Assembly (NCBI GenBank): GCA_965230635.1
Contig: CBDDLJ010000010.1
Coordinates: forward strand, 124,001-188,000
DNA: 64,000 nucleotides
Direction of reading: 5' to 3'
Source: CBDDLJ01 sp965230635
GTDB lineage: Bacteria > Pseudomonadota > Gammaproteobacteria > UBA1113
Shown in pieces: positions 37,543-47,307 of this stretch (positions are counted from its first letter, which is position 1; each line of letters opens with the position of its first letter). Position numbers and translations under genes: made by a program. A model generated the notes under the pieces. It saw only the letters and a program-made list of their open reading frames with translations. It made no database searches and was not told the origin of the DNA.

Positions 37543-39204
37543 ATGCGAATAACTAATTGCTTTAAATTGAAACGTATCACTTTGATGATAGCTATTTTTT
37601 TAAGTTGTCAGCAAACTGTTTTTGCTTATGATTTAAATCAAGCTGTTTTTTTGACACTGCACAATCATCCTGAGATTTTAAGTGCAAAAGCAGGTCAATC
37701 AGCTACACTAGAAGATGTTAGACAAGCTATGGGTGGCTGGTACCCCCGAGTTGATGTATCTGCGGGATACGGTAGAGAATATACAAATAATCCTGCTACA
37801 CGCGCAGTCGATGGCGGTAGCGTCAAATTGACTCGAAAAGAATCTGAAATTCTTTTATCACAGTTACTCTATGATGGTGGTTTTGTCAGTGGCAATATCA
37901 AACAACGCCGATATCAATCTGATTCAGCGACACATCATGTTGCTGAAGTTCAAGAACGACTTGCTTTTGCAGCAGTACTAACTTATCACAATATTTTACG
38001 TAATCGAGAATTATTAGAAGTGCGTAAATTAGATGTATCCGCTCACCGTGATATATTAAATAAAGTATCACGCCGCACTACGGCAGGTGCAGGTCGCAAA
38101 TCTGAAATTAGTCTGGCAGAAAGTCGTGTTGCCTTGGCGCAATCACGCTTGGAAAGAGCAGTAGGTGAATTAGATAATTCTCATGATGTATTTATTCAAG
38201 TAGTTGGTGAATCCGCACCTTCTAACATGTCACTACCTAAGGCATTACGCAATGTTCCTGATAGCTTAAAATTATCACAAGACATGGCAATGATAAATAA
38301 TCCTTCTATTCAAGTATTAGCGTCACGCGTAGAGGCGAATATTGCTGAAATTGGTATTGCACAGTCTGAATATTATCCTAATTTTAATATCGAATTAAGT
38401 AGTGCTTATAATGGTGAGCTTGATGGTGTGCCAGGTCTCAATAAAGAAAGCCTTGCTATGCTTAGAATGGATTGGAATGTGTTTCGTGGTGGGAGTGATT
38501 TGGCAGCAGTCAATGCAGCAAAAGATCGTGAGCGCTCAACCGTGGAAGAGTTATTAGCAGTAAAACGAGAAGTTAATGAAAATGTCGCAGTTGCATGGAA
38601 TAATTTACAGACAGCAAAAGATCGCTTAGTTTCTTTGCGCGGGCATCAAGATAAGAGTTTAGAGGTGTTCAATGCGTACGTGCAGGAATTTAAACTGGGC
38701 CAACGAACTCTATTTGATTTATTAAATGCGCAAGCTGAATATTATGATGCACGAACTAATTATATTAATGGCCAATACGAGGTAAGAGTAGGTAAATATC
38801 GTTTATTGACCAGCATTGGTTTATTAGTTAGCAGAATGTCACAAGGCAGATTAACAACGGAACAAGCAGTCAGTAGGACTATTAATCATAATACGCCAGT
38901 AGCCGGGTTATCAACACAGAATACTTTTCAAGGTAGTAAAACCTTATCTAAGAAGATCCCATTGCAACGAGAGTCTAAAGTGAAGGGCAAGCCAATACTA
39001 GCAACAACGACTCAAGTAACAGAGTCAACAAAAACACCTGCAATAGATCATGCAGCCCAGCAATCAACACCTAAAAAAATTATCAGTAAAGCTAAGCGTA
39101 AAGAGAATTTAAAAAGCAAACGAGCAAAAAATACACAGCCTTCTGCTCAGCTTATGGCAAAAGTGGAACCTAAGGTTAGTGTGCCAATATCTGGTACAAG
39201 GTAA
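37543..39204 (+). CDS. TolC-family outer-membrane channel of a type I secretion system
   Basis: 553 residues from the ATG at 37543 (MRITNCFKLKR); the TTG-initiated frame 15 bases upstream is less likely. The signal peptide ends near QTVFA. Two TolC repeats follow (AVFLTLHNHPEILSAKAG at about 20, and a second half around DWNVFRGGSDLAAVNAA). The segment FKLGQRTLFDLLNAQAEYYD is a family hallmark of the AggA/LapE type. Residues about 440-553 are a Lys/Ser/Thr-rich tail not needed for the channel. It heads the channel-ABC-adaptor cluster. Confidence 0.92.
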   Translation: MRITNCFKLKRITLMIAIFLSCQQTVFAYDLNQAVFLTLHNHPEILSAKAGQSATLEDVRQAMGGWYPRVDVSAGYGREYTNNPATRAVDGGSVKLTRKESEILLSQLLYDGGFVSGNIKQRRYQSDSATHHVAEVQERLAFAAVLTYHNILRNRELLEVRKLDVSAHRDILNKVSRRTTAGAGRKSEISLAESRVALAQSRLERAVGELDNSHDVFIQVVGESAPSNMSLPKALRNVPDSLKLSQDMAMINNPSIQVLASRVEANIAEIGIAQSEYYPNFNIELSSAYNGELDGVPGLNKESLAMLRMDWNVFRGGSDLAAVNAAKDRERSTVEELLAVKREVNENVAVAWNNLQTAKDRLVSLRGHQDKSLEVFNAYVQEFKLGQRTLFDLLNAQAEYYDARTNYINGQYEVRVGKYRLLTSIGLLVSRMSQGRLTTEQAVSRTINHNTPVAGLSTQNTFQGSKTLSKKIPLQRESKVKGKPILATTTQVTESTKTPAIDHAAQQSTPKKIISKAKRKENLKSKRAKNTQPSAQLMAKVEPKVSVPISGTR

Positions 39205-39355
39205 AGAAACAGTAATTAAGTGGTGTTTGATATAGCCGTTATTGACAACACTTAACATACAAGTGATCCTGATTAAACAAAGAAGTTGCTAAGTCATTTA
39301 TTTAGGATTTCTATTACGGTTTTTCAGTATAATATATATTATTTAAGTGTTATAG

Positions 39356-41521
39356 ATGAAGCAAGATGCTGAATTAGATATGGTTGGAAGCACTCGTTCA
39401 AATGAGGAATTTAGTGATCCTTTGCTTGATTGCTTAGTTATTATTACTCGTTTAAAACAAAATCCTTTTTCACACGAAGCTTTACGCGCTGGTTTGCCTC
39501 TAACTTGTCATCGTTTGACCCCAGAATTATTTATACGAGCAAGTCAAAGAGCTGGGTTATCCGCAAAGTTATTTAAACGTAAGCTAACAAAGATCTCTCC
39601 GTTATTGCTGCCTGCAGTATTGCTATTAAACAATAATAAGGCTTGTGTTGTTACAGATATCGACAGTGAGCGTAATGCGTATGTCATATTTCCAGAAGTC
39701 GATGAAGGCATAAGTAAAATACCCCTAAAGCAATTGGAAAAAGAGTACACCGGATATGTCTTTTTTACCCAAACATTACATCAATTTGAGTCCCGATCAG
39801 AAGCATCTAGTGATGAAAAAAAAGGCAGTCCCTCATGGTTCTGGGGAACAATTTGGCGGTTTCGACGTTATTATTACCAAGTTATTGTTGCATCCATTTT
39901 TATTAATATATTTGCACTAGCTGTACCGCTATATATTAAGCATGTTTACAATCGTGTGATTCCCAATAATGCAACGGAAACGTTACTGTTTTTATCAGTA
40001 GGCGCTATTATTGTTTTTCTCTTTGATTTCTTAATGCGTACAATTCGTGGATATTTAATTGACTTAGCTGGTAAAAAAGTAGATGTGGTTATTGCCAGTA
40101 ATTTATTTGAGCAAGTATTGGGAGTGAAAACCTATGCAGCTCCAGCATCGACAGGTGTACAAGCTAATCATTTACGTGACTTTGAGAATATTAGAGACTT
40201 CTTCACATCAGCGACTATTAGCGGCCTAGTGGATTTACCTTTTATACTTTTATTTATTGCTGTTATTTATTTAATTGGTGGATTGATTTCTTTGGTGTTA
40301 GTGGTTGCTGTTCCCTTAGTTATTATTGCTTCTTATTTAATTAGTCTTCCTCTTAAGAAAGCAGTGGAAAAAACATTTGTCGGTGGCGCACAAAAACATG
40401 CTATTTTAGTTGAAGCGTTAAGTAATTTAGATGTTATCAAAAGCACTTCTGCTGAGGGCACTATGCAAAGTCGCTGGGAGAAACATGTCGGAATATCATC
40501 AAAAAGTGCTATGTATTCGCGCTTTTATTCAACATTGGCAATGAATATATCAGTATTTACCCAGTACTTAGTCACAGTTCTTGTGGTTATTTTTGGTGTT
40601 TATGCAGTTGCTGCAGGGAATTTGCAAGTTGGCGGTTTGATTGCCATTACCATCTTATCTGGCCGGGCAATGGCACCATTAGGTCAGTTAGCTAGTTTAA
40701 TGATCCGTTATCAATTAACCAAATGCTCCTATCAAGCATTAAGCAATATCATGAAATTACCGATTGAACGACCCCGTCGACATAAGTTTTTGCATAGACC
40801 AACCTTCGCAGGCGCGATTGAATTTGAAGACCTTAGATTCCGTTATGAAGGGCAATCTATTGACTTATTTAAAAATATTTCATTTCGTATCAATGCTGGC
40901 GAGAAAGTGGGTATCGTTGGTCCAATGGGTGCGGGTAAGACGAGTTTATTTGAATTGCTCATGAATTTTTATGTACCTGCTGGAGGTGCTATACGAATTG
41001 ATGGAACTGACATTGCACAAATTGATCCAGCTGATCTGCGTCGTCAAATTGGTTACGTTCAACAGGAATCAAAGTTATTCTATGGAACAGCGCGTGATAA
41101 TATAACAATGAAAGCACCATGGGCTTCTGATGAGGAAATATTACGTGCGGCACGTATTTCTGGTGCAGATAACTTCATTAGTAAACATCCATTGGGTTAT
41201 GATTTGCCTATTGGTGAAAATGGTAAAGGATTATCAGGTGGGCAGTGCCAAACCATCGCGATTGCACGATCATTATTGATGTCACCTTCTATTTTGCTTT
41301 TTGATGAACCTACAAGTTCCATGGATAACAGTACAGAAAACCGTTTTATTAAACGAATTAAGACGATTTACCAGGATAAAACTTTGCTTTTGGTTACGCA
41401 CAAAATGTCATTGTTAAAATTAGTTGATCGGTTAATTATTCTGCAGTGTGGTAAAATTATAGCTGATGGTAAGAAGGAAAAAGTTTTAGAGTCGTTGCGG
41501 CAATTGCAGAAAAAAATATAG
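39356..41521 (+). CDS. Type I secretion ABC transporter (HlyB/LapB type)
   Basis: 721 residues. An N-terminal C39-like domain (about 20-140) precedes five or six membrane helices (about 165-450) and the ATPase: Walker A GPMGAGKTS near 521, signature LSGGQ near 627, Walker B ILLFDEPTSSMD near 646 and the H-loop VTHK. The catalytic Cys-His pattern of C39 peptidases is not evident, so this is probably the non-cleaving C39-like docking domain of RTX exporters. It would power export of a large RTX-type protein, but no such substrate gene is in the window. Confidence 0.94.
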   Translation: MKQDAELDMVGSTRSNEEFSDPLLDCLVIITRLKQNPFSHEALRAGLPLTCHRLTPELFIRASQRAGLSAKLFKRKLTKISPLLLPAVLLLNNNKACVVTDIDSERNAYVIFPEVDEGISKIPLKQLEKEYTGYVFFTQTLHQFESRSEASSDEKKGSPSWFWGTIWRFRRYYYQVIVASIFINIFALAVPLYIKHVYNRVIPNNATETLLFLSVGAIIVFLFDFLMRTIRGYLIDLAGKKVDVVIASNLFEQVLGVKTYAAPASTGVQANHLRDFENIRDFFTSATISGLVDLPFILLFIAVIYLIGGLISLVLVVAVPLVIIASYLISLPLKKAVEKTFVGGAQKHAILVEALSNLDVIKSTSAEGTMQSRWEKHVGISSKSAMYSRFYSTLAMNISVFTQYLVTVLVVIFGVYAVAAGNLQVGGLIAITILSGRAMAPLGQLASLMIRYQLTKCSYQALSNIMKLPIERPRRHKFLHRPTFAGAIEFEDLRFRYEGQSIDLFKNISFRINAGEKVGIVGPMGAGKTSLFELLMNFYVPAGGAIRIDGTDIAQIDPADLRRQIGYVQQESKLFYGTARDNITMKAPWASDEEILRAARISGADNFISKHPLGYDLPIGENGKGLSGGQCQTIAIARSLLMSPSILLFDEPTSSMDNSTENRFIKRIKTIYQDKTLLLVTHKMSLLKLVDRLIILQCGKIIADGKKEKVLESLRQLQKKI

Positions 41522-41533
41522 GTATTTGAACTT

Positions 41534-43361
41534 ATGGAATCAGATAAAGATTTAGATAAAAAAAAACTAGATTTAGCTGGAGACGAAAAAAACGTTAGCT
41601 GAATTAAATCATCAGAAAAAAATCGTCGATGAAAAAATGGAAGAAATAAAAAAGAATCTGTTAAAAGTTAAAGAGTTATTGACAGATTTATCTCATGAAG
41701 AACAAGAAAATAATTTTCAGAGCCGTTTGCAGCGAGCACAGCAACAGCAATCTTTGCAGCAAAAATTACGATATGATGAGCAAGAATTAATAGAGAAAAA
41801 GTTACAGAAATTGATTATAGAAAAAAAAATTAAAAGACTTGAGAATGACGTTACCGATGAAGTAAAAAAAAGTGACGATATGTTAGCTTATGATTCGTTA
41901 ATGAAAGAGCTTCGAAAAAAGAATCTATTAGAAAGAGAAAAATTTGCTAAGCAAAAAACAAAAGATGAAAACAATCTGAGTCTTGCTGATGGAAATGTAC
42001 GAGAAAAAATAGCTGTAGAAAATAAGCCGGGTCAAAAATCCTCTTCTGATCATTTAATAGCAAAAGCGCAAGAACTTATTAAGAATAAGGTTGACTCATT
42101 GCGAGAGCAAGGACTTGCAGGAAGTGCACCTCAGCAGATGACAAGCACGAAACGAGAAGCTCAACTGGATGAGGTGGATTATATCAGTGATATCAAAAAA
42201 GCAGTGCTTAGTGAAAAATCACCGATGTCTTCTTTATTATTGTATGCGATTGTTTTCTTTTTTGTTGTAGCCATATTCTGGGCAAAAATCACTGTGTTAG
42301 AAGAAACGACCACAGCTTCAGGAAAAGTCATTCCTTCTTCACAAATACAAGTTATACAAAATCTGGAAGGGGGTATATTAGAAGAGATATACGTTCATGA
42401 GGGCGATCAGGTGAAAAAAGGTCAAATTCTATTGCGTATTGACGATACGAGATTTTCTTCAACTTACAAAGAAGGGCGGCAAAAATACTTTTCTTTACTG
42501 GCAAATATTGCTCGCTTACGTGCTGAGGCAAAGGGTTTAAAAGAGATTGTATTTCCTGAAATAATAAAAGCCGAAGCACCTGATATGATAGCAAATGAAT
42601 TAAAATTATTTGAAAAACAGAAAGAACAATTAGCATCGGTTAAGGCAACATTAGAGCAGAGTTACCAATTATCTAAGGAAGAATTGCACATTACAGAGCC
42701 ATTAGTAAAAGAAGGCATTATGTCACAAATCGAATTGCTACGATTAAAGCGGCAAACGAATGAAATGAAAGGTGATATTGATAAAGCAGAAGAGGAATTT
42801 AGATCAGCCTCACAAAAAGAGTTAAATGAAAAAGAAGCTGAGCTTGCATCACTCAGTGAGTCGCTACGAGCAGCAGAAGATCGATTGAAACGCACAACCA
42901 TTCGCTCACCTGTTACTGGTGTTGTTAATCTTGTAAAAATTTCGACGCAAGGTGCAGTTATACAGCCGGGTATGGATATTTTAGAGATAGTTCCAACGGA
43001 GGATAACTTATTAATTGAAGCCAAGGTCAAGCCTCAAGATATTGCCTTTATCAGCCCTGGTCAAAGAGCAATTGTCAAGGTGACTGCATACGATTTTTCA
43101 TTGTACGGAGGCTTAGAAAAGCAAGGTGACACATATTAGTGCTGATACCATAGAAAAAACTGAAAATGGGCGAGAAGTTAGTTATTATAAGATACTGGTT
43201 CGTACAAATAAGAATTTTTTAGGCAAAAAAAATAACCCACTTTATATTATTCCAGGCATGACGGTTTCCTGTTGATATCATGACAGGCAAAAAAATCTGT
43301 TCTGGATTATTTATTGAAGCCTATATTAAAAGCAAAAAATTCTGCATTTCGAGAACGTTAA
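41534..43361 (+). pseudogene. Type I secretion adaptor (HlyD family) with four frameshifts
   Basis: The longest frame (41637-43139, 500 residues) is only the middle. The natural start is the ATG at 41534, 12 bases after the ABC gene; that frame is thrown off by an extra A in the A tract at 41585-41591. The body has a coiled coil, one membrane helix (about residues 199-217 of the long frame), the lipoyl half GGILEEIYVHEGDQVKKGQI and the barrel start TTIRSPVTGVVN. After GGLEK one extra A near 43117 breaks the frame (continuing KVTHISADTIE), an extra T near 43270 does so again (TVPVDIMTGK), and an extra A near 43294 a third time (KSVLDYLLKPILKA, ending FRER). All four are single-base insertions in homopolymers: either real decay or sequencing error. 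Confidence 0.85.
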
Positions 43362-43364
43362 TAT

Positions 43365-43739
43365 ATGTTTGTTTCTTACTATGATGAAAAAAGTAAAACA
43401 ATGATCATCATGGCCAAAGGTGCGCTGGATAAATCAGAGGCGTCTTTATTTAGTGCTTGTTATTTAAAAAGATCACTAGAGCCTAAGCTATTTATTCTTG
43501 ACTGCAAAGAAACGTATTATATTGATAGTTCAATGACGGGCGTATTTTTTTCTTTTTGCCAATATGCCGATCAATGTCACGCTAAAATATACATCACCAA
43601 TATGAATGATAAAATACTAGAGGAATTTCGTTTATTACATTTTCATAAGATTTTTCAGCCAATGTTTAACAAAGAATCTTTTCGTATTGAATGGGTCTAC
43701 TACCCCAAAAAGAACAATAAAAGTACACATGGAGATTAA
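43365..43739 (+). CDS. STAS-domain protein
   Basis: 124 residues with the STAS (anti-sigma antagonist-like) pattern: a first strand FVSYYDEKSKTMIIMAKGALD, then PKLFILDCKETYYIDSSMTGVFF, where the Ser-Ser after Asp occupies the usual phosphorylation position, and an ITNMNDKILEEFRLLHF segment. It starts 4 bases after the adaptor pseudogene, so it belongs to the secretion operon. No kinase or phosphatase partner is in the window; the PAS sensor at 36231 is a candidate partner. Its start lacks a clear ribosome site. Confidence 0.75.
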   Translation: MFVSYYDEKSKTMIIMAKGALDKSEASLFSACYLKRSLEPKLFILDCKETYYIDSSMTGVFFSFCQYADQCHAKIYITNMNDKILEEFRLLHFHKIFQPMFNKESFRIEWVYYPKKNNKSTHGD

Positions 43740-43822
43740 TAGAATTTCGAGGATGATAGCGCTTTGATTTTTTACTTAATCGTTTTAAAATGGGCGGTCA
43801 TAAGAAAGAGGAAGACTAAAAA

Positions 43823-46800
43823 ATGATCATATCTGATAAAGAACTACAGCAAGACGCTTTACGAGCTGCCATTAGCAGCGCTTATCGCCAAGAAGAAACC
43901 GCATGCATAGATAATTTATTGAGCAGAAATAAGCTTAGTTCTGAACAAGTTCAGCGTATTCAATCTCATGGGCGCGTATTAGTTGAAGCGATTCGCAGCA
44001 AGCGCATTGATGGAGGTGGTATAGATGCATTTTTAATGCAATATGATTTATCTAATATGGAAGGTATCGCCTTGATGTGCTTAGCAGAAGCACTACTGCG
44101 TATTCCTGATAGTAAAACAGCAGATGATTTAATTAGTGATAAAATATTAAGCGGAAATTGGTATTCGCATGCGGGTAAAAGTGATTCTTTATTTGTTAAT
44201 GCCACAACATGGGGGTTAATGTTAACTGGGAAGTTATATAGTTGGAAACAATTATCGAGCCAGAGTTTACAAGGCATATTAAAAAAAGTTGCAGCTAAAA
44301 GCGGTGGAACAGTCATTCGTGCCTCGGCTAATTACGCAATGAAGATTTTAGGCCGTCAATTTGTGATGGGGCGCACGATAGAGGAAGCACTGAAGCGAGC
44401 CAAAGAGTTGGAGGCTAAAGGCTACCGCTACTCCTATGATATGTTGGGGGAAGCGGCAATGACGGCGAGTGATGCTGAGCGTTATTTTCAGGCATACCAG
44501 AAGGCCATAACATCTTGCGGGAAAGTTGTTCCTGCCCAAGCGATAGAAAAAAACCCGAGTATTTCCGTAAAGCTATCAGCAATTTATCCGCGTTATGAGT
44601 TTGGCCAAAAGGAAAAACTATTTTCCATATTGGTGCCACGGTTAATACAGTTAGCTGAGCAAGCAAAGCAGAATAATGTAGGCTTAACAATTGATGCAGA
44701 AGAAGCCGATCGATTGGAATTATCTCTCGATATTTTTGAAGCAGTATTTACTCATGAAAAGTTAAATAACTGGTCCGGATTTGGTTTTGCTGTTCAAGCA
44801 TACCAAAAAAGAGCGCCTTATGTTATTGCGTGGTTAGAAGACTTAGCCAAAAGACAGAAAAAATGTATTCCGCTTCGTTTAATAAAAGGAGCCTATTGGG
44901 ATTCTGAGATTAAAATAAGCCAAGAGCAAGGCTTTGCAGGTTATCCAGTCTTTACCCGAAAAAGCTCTACGGATGTTTCCTTCATGGCTTGCGCAAGGCA
45001 GGTTATTGAGGCAGGTAGTCATTTTTATCCTCAGTTTTCAACACATAATGCTTATTCCGTTGCGGCGATTCTTGAAATGGTTGGTGAACGGAAAGACTTT
45101 GAATTTCAGTGTTTACATGGGATGGGACAGCCTTTGTATGATGAAATCGTTGGTCCGGATAAAATGAATTATCCTTGTCGAATTTATGCGCCTGTTGGCA
45201 GTCATGAAGATTTGCTACCATATTTGGTTAGACGGTTACTTGAAAATGGTGCTAACACATCTTTTGTAAATAGAATCGTTGATGCCAGTGCGCCAATAGA
45301 CGAGTTATTAGCGGATCCAATTGAAAAAACAGAGAGACTAGAAAAAAAAGCGCACCCTCGTATTCCTTTGCCAGTCAATATGTTTCCTGATAGAAAAAAT
45401 TCTCAAGGGATTGATTTAACCAGCATCGATGAACTGACACAATTAAACACAGGTATTAAACAAGCATTACAACAATCATGGGATGCCACACAATTAGCAA
45501 CACAGCCAGAGCAAAAGCAAAAGGAAGTTGTTAATCCATCGGATACAACTAATATTATTGGTTTTGTCGTTGGTGCGACTGAGCAGCAAGTTGAACAAGC
45601 CTTAGCGACAGCAGATGAAGCTTCTTTTACTTGGGATAGAACAGCGGTAGATGAGCGAGCAGCTTGTTTAGAAAAGACAGCTGATTTAATCGAAGCGCAT
45701 CGTTATCAATTGATTGCACTTTTAGTTCGCGAGGCGGGTAAAACACTGGATGATGCGATTGCCGAATATCGTGAAGCAGCTGATTTTTGTCGTTATTATG
45801 CAATGAATGCACGTAACATGATGGGGCAACCCCAGACGTTTATTGGTCCTACCGGCGAATGTAATCAGATGCGTTTGCATGGGCGTGGACCTATTGCTTG
45901 TATTAGTCCTTGGAATTTTCCGTTGGCTATTTTTGTTGGGCAAATAAGTGCAGCATTAGTCAGTGGTAATCCAGTGTTAGCAAAGCCGGCTGATCAAACC
46001 CCATTGATAGCTAATTATGTAATTAATTTATTTCATCAAGCAGGTATTCCACCGACTGTATTGCACTTTCTACCAGGCCGAGGGTCAGTTGTTGGTGCAA
46101 AACTAACAGCGGATTTGCGCGTTAAAGGTGTTATGTTTACCGGCTCAACTGAAACAGCTCAATTAATTAATCAAACACTGGTCACTCGGGGTGGTTCTAT
46201 TGTTCCTTTCATTGCGGAAACCGGTGGGCAAAATGCAATGCTGGTAGATTCATCTGCATTGACCGAACAAGTAGTAGATGATGTGCTTCATTCTGCCTTT
46301 TATAGTGCAGGTCAACGTTGTTCTGCGTTGCGTATACTGTATGTACAAGATCTTGTTGCTGATAAAATCATTGCGATGTTAAAAGGTGCTATGGATGAAT
46401 TACAAATAGGTGATCCGATGTTGTTAGCAACAGATATCGGTCCTGTTATTGATGCAGCTTCTGCAGCAATATTGCAACAACATGTTGACGCAATGCAGTT
46501 ACATGCTAAATGGATGCATCAAGCTAGATTGAACGATACTTGTTCTAAAGGTACGTTTTTCCCACCTACCTTATTTGAAATTGAACATATTAGTCAATTA
46601 CAGCAAGAAGTTTTTGGCCCAATTTTACATATCATTCGCTTTAAACTACAAGATCTTGATCAGGTTATTGCGGATGTCAATGCAACCGGCTATGGTTTGA
46701 CAATGGGCATTCATAGCCGCATTGATGAGCGCGTACATTACATTGCAGAACGTGTTCGTATTGGAAACCTCTATGTTAACCGTGCTATGACAGGTGCTGT

Positions 46801-46960
46801 CGTTGGTGTGCAACCCTTTGGTGGCGAAGGATTATCGGGTACAGGCCCTAAAGCAGGTGGTCCGCATTATCTTCATCGATTATGCACAGAACGTACTATA
46901 TCAATTGACACTACGGCGGCGGGTGGTAATGCGTCATTGATGACGCTACAGGAAGAGTAA
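43823..46960 (+). CDS. putA: Bifunctional proline dehydrogenase / P5C dehydrogenase PutA
   Basis: 1045 residues. A helical arm (about 1-130), the FAD-binding proline dehydrogenase barrel (about 180-480; LRLIKGAYWDSEIK, FQCLHGMGQPLYD) and an aldehyde dehydrogenase domain (about 560-1010; ISPWNFPLAIFVGQ, FTGSTETA, catalytic Cys near 833 in YSAGQRCSALRIL) oxidise proline to glutamate. The N-terminal ribbon-helix-helix repressor domain of the trifunctional 1320-residue form is absent, as is the extra C-terminal domain, so it is enzymatic only. It has an AAGAGGAAG ribosome site. A hairpin follows the stop. Confidence 0.97.
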   Translation: MIISDKELQQDALRAAISSAYRQEETACIDNLLSRNKLSSEQVQRIQSHGRVLVEAIRSKRIDGGGIDAFLMQYDLSNMEGIALMCLAEALLRIPDSKTADDLISDKILSGNWYSHAGKSDSLFVNATTWGLMLTGKLYSWKQLSSQSLQGILKKVAAKSGGTVIRASANYAMKILGRQFVMGRTIEEALKRAKELEAKGYRYSYDMLGEAAMTASDAERYFQAYQKAITSCGKVVPAQAIEKNPSISVKLSAIYPRYEFGQKEKLFSILVPRLIQLAEQAKQNNVGLTIDAEEADRLELSLDIFEAVFTHEKLNNWSGFGFAVQAYQKRAPYVIAWLEDLAKRQKKCIPLRLIKGAYWDSEIKISQEQGFAGYPVFTRKSSTDVSFMACARQVIEAGSHFYPQFSTHNAYSVAAILEMVGERKDFEFQCLHGMGQPLYDEIVGPDKMNYPCRIYAPVGSHEDLLPYLVRRLLENGANTSFVNRIVDASAPIDELLADPIEKTERLEKKAHPRIPLPVNMFPDRKNSQGIDLTSIDELTQLNTGIKQALQQSWDATQLATQPEQKQKEVVNPSDTTNIIGFVVGATEQQVEQALATADEASFTWDRTAVDERAACLEKTADLIEAHRYQLIALLVREAGKTLDDAIAEYREAADFCRYYAMNARNMMGQPQTFIGPTGECNQMRLHGRGPIACISPWNFPLAIFVGQISAALVSGNPVLAKPADQTPLIANYVINLFHQAGIPPTVLHFLPGRGSVVGAKLTADLRVKGVMFTGSTETAQLINQTLVTRGGSIVPFIAETGGQNAMLVDSSALTEQVVDDVLHSAFYSAGQRCSALRILYVQDLVADKIIAMLKGAMDELQIGDPMLLATDIGPVIDAASAAILQQHVDAMQLHAKWMHQARLNDTCSKGTFFPPTLFEIEHISQLQQEVFGPILHIIRFKLQDLDQVIADVNATGYGLTMGIHSRIDERVHYIAERVRIGNLYVNRAMTGAVVGVQPFGGEGLSGTGPKAGGPHYLHRLCTERTISIDTTAAGGNASLMTLQEE

Positions 46961-46965
46961 TACAA

Positions 46966-47003
46966 ATTTGCTCTATAAGGGCGATATGCCTATTAGAGCA
47001 AAT
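46966..47003 (+). terminator. Hairpin terminator after putA
   Basis: Perfect 10-bp outer arms ATTTGCTCTA / TAGAGCAAAT enclose an inner GGC/GCC stem and a short loop, directly after the putA stop. The following CAATTTT is a weak T tract. Confidence 0.65.
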
Positions 47004-47055
47004 CAATTTTGCCTTGTTGTGTCTGATAGCGAATCATCAGTATGGGAAATGAGAT

Positions 47056-47260
47056 ATGAGCAAAAAGCTTTTCTCACCTGCCTGTGAGCGCAATAAAGAT
47101 TCTATCCTTCAGCAATTGACCGTCTGTATTAATGCAGGTGATCATATTTTGGAAGTTGGCAGTGGTAGTGGACAGCATGGCGAATTTTTTGCAGCAACGC
47201 TACCAAATATCGTTTGGCAGTGGCAGTGATCGTCAGGAAAATTTACCAGCTATTATAGCA
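47056..47260 (+). pseudogene. DUF938 methyltransferase-like gene, 5' fragment
   Basis: The frame from 47056 encodes MSKKLFSPACERNKDSILQQ and the SAM-binding motif ILEVGSGSGQHGEFFA, typical of DUF938 SAM-dependent methyltransferases (about 200 residues). It stops after 57 codons at 47229 (IVWQWQ). The homologous SDRQENLPAI continues one base out of frame to about 47250, where palindrome-end sequence and then the Tn3-family element begin. The 3' part is not found beyond the transposon. Frameshift plus truncation make it a pseudogene. Confidence 0.75.
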
Positions 47261-47307
47261 GTTTTGGCTGACCTGACATAAGCGGCGGAAAGTTTCCTTC
47301 GTTTAAC

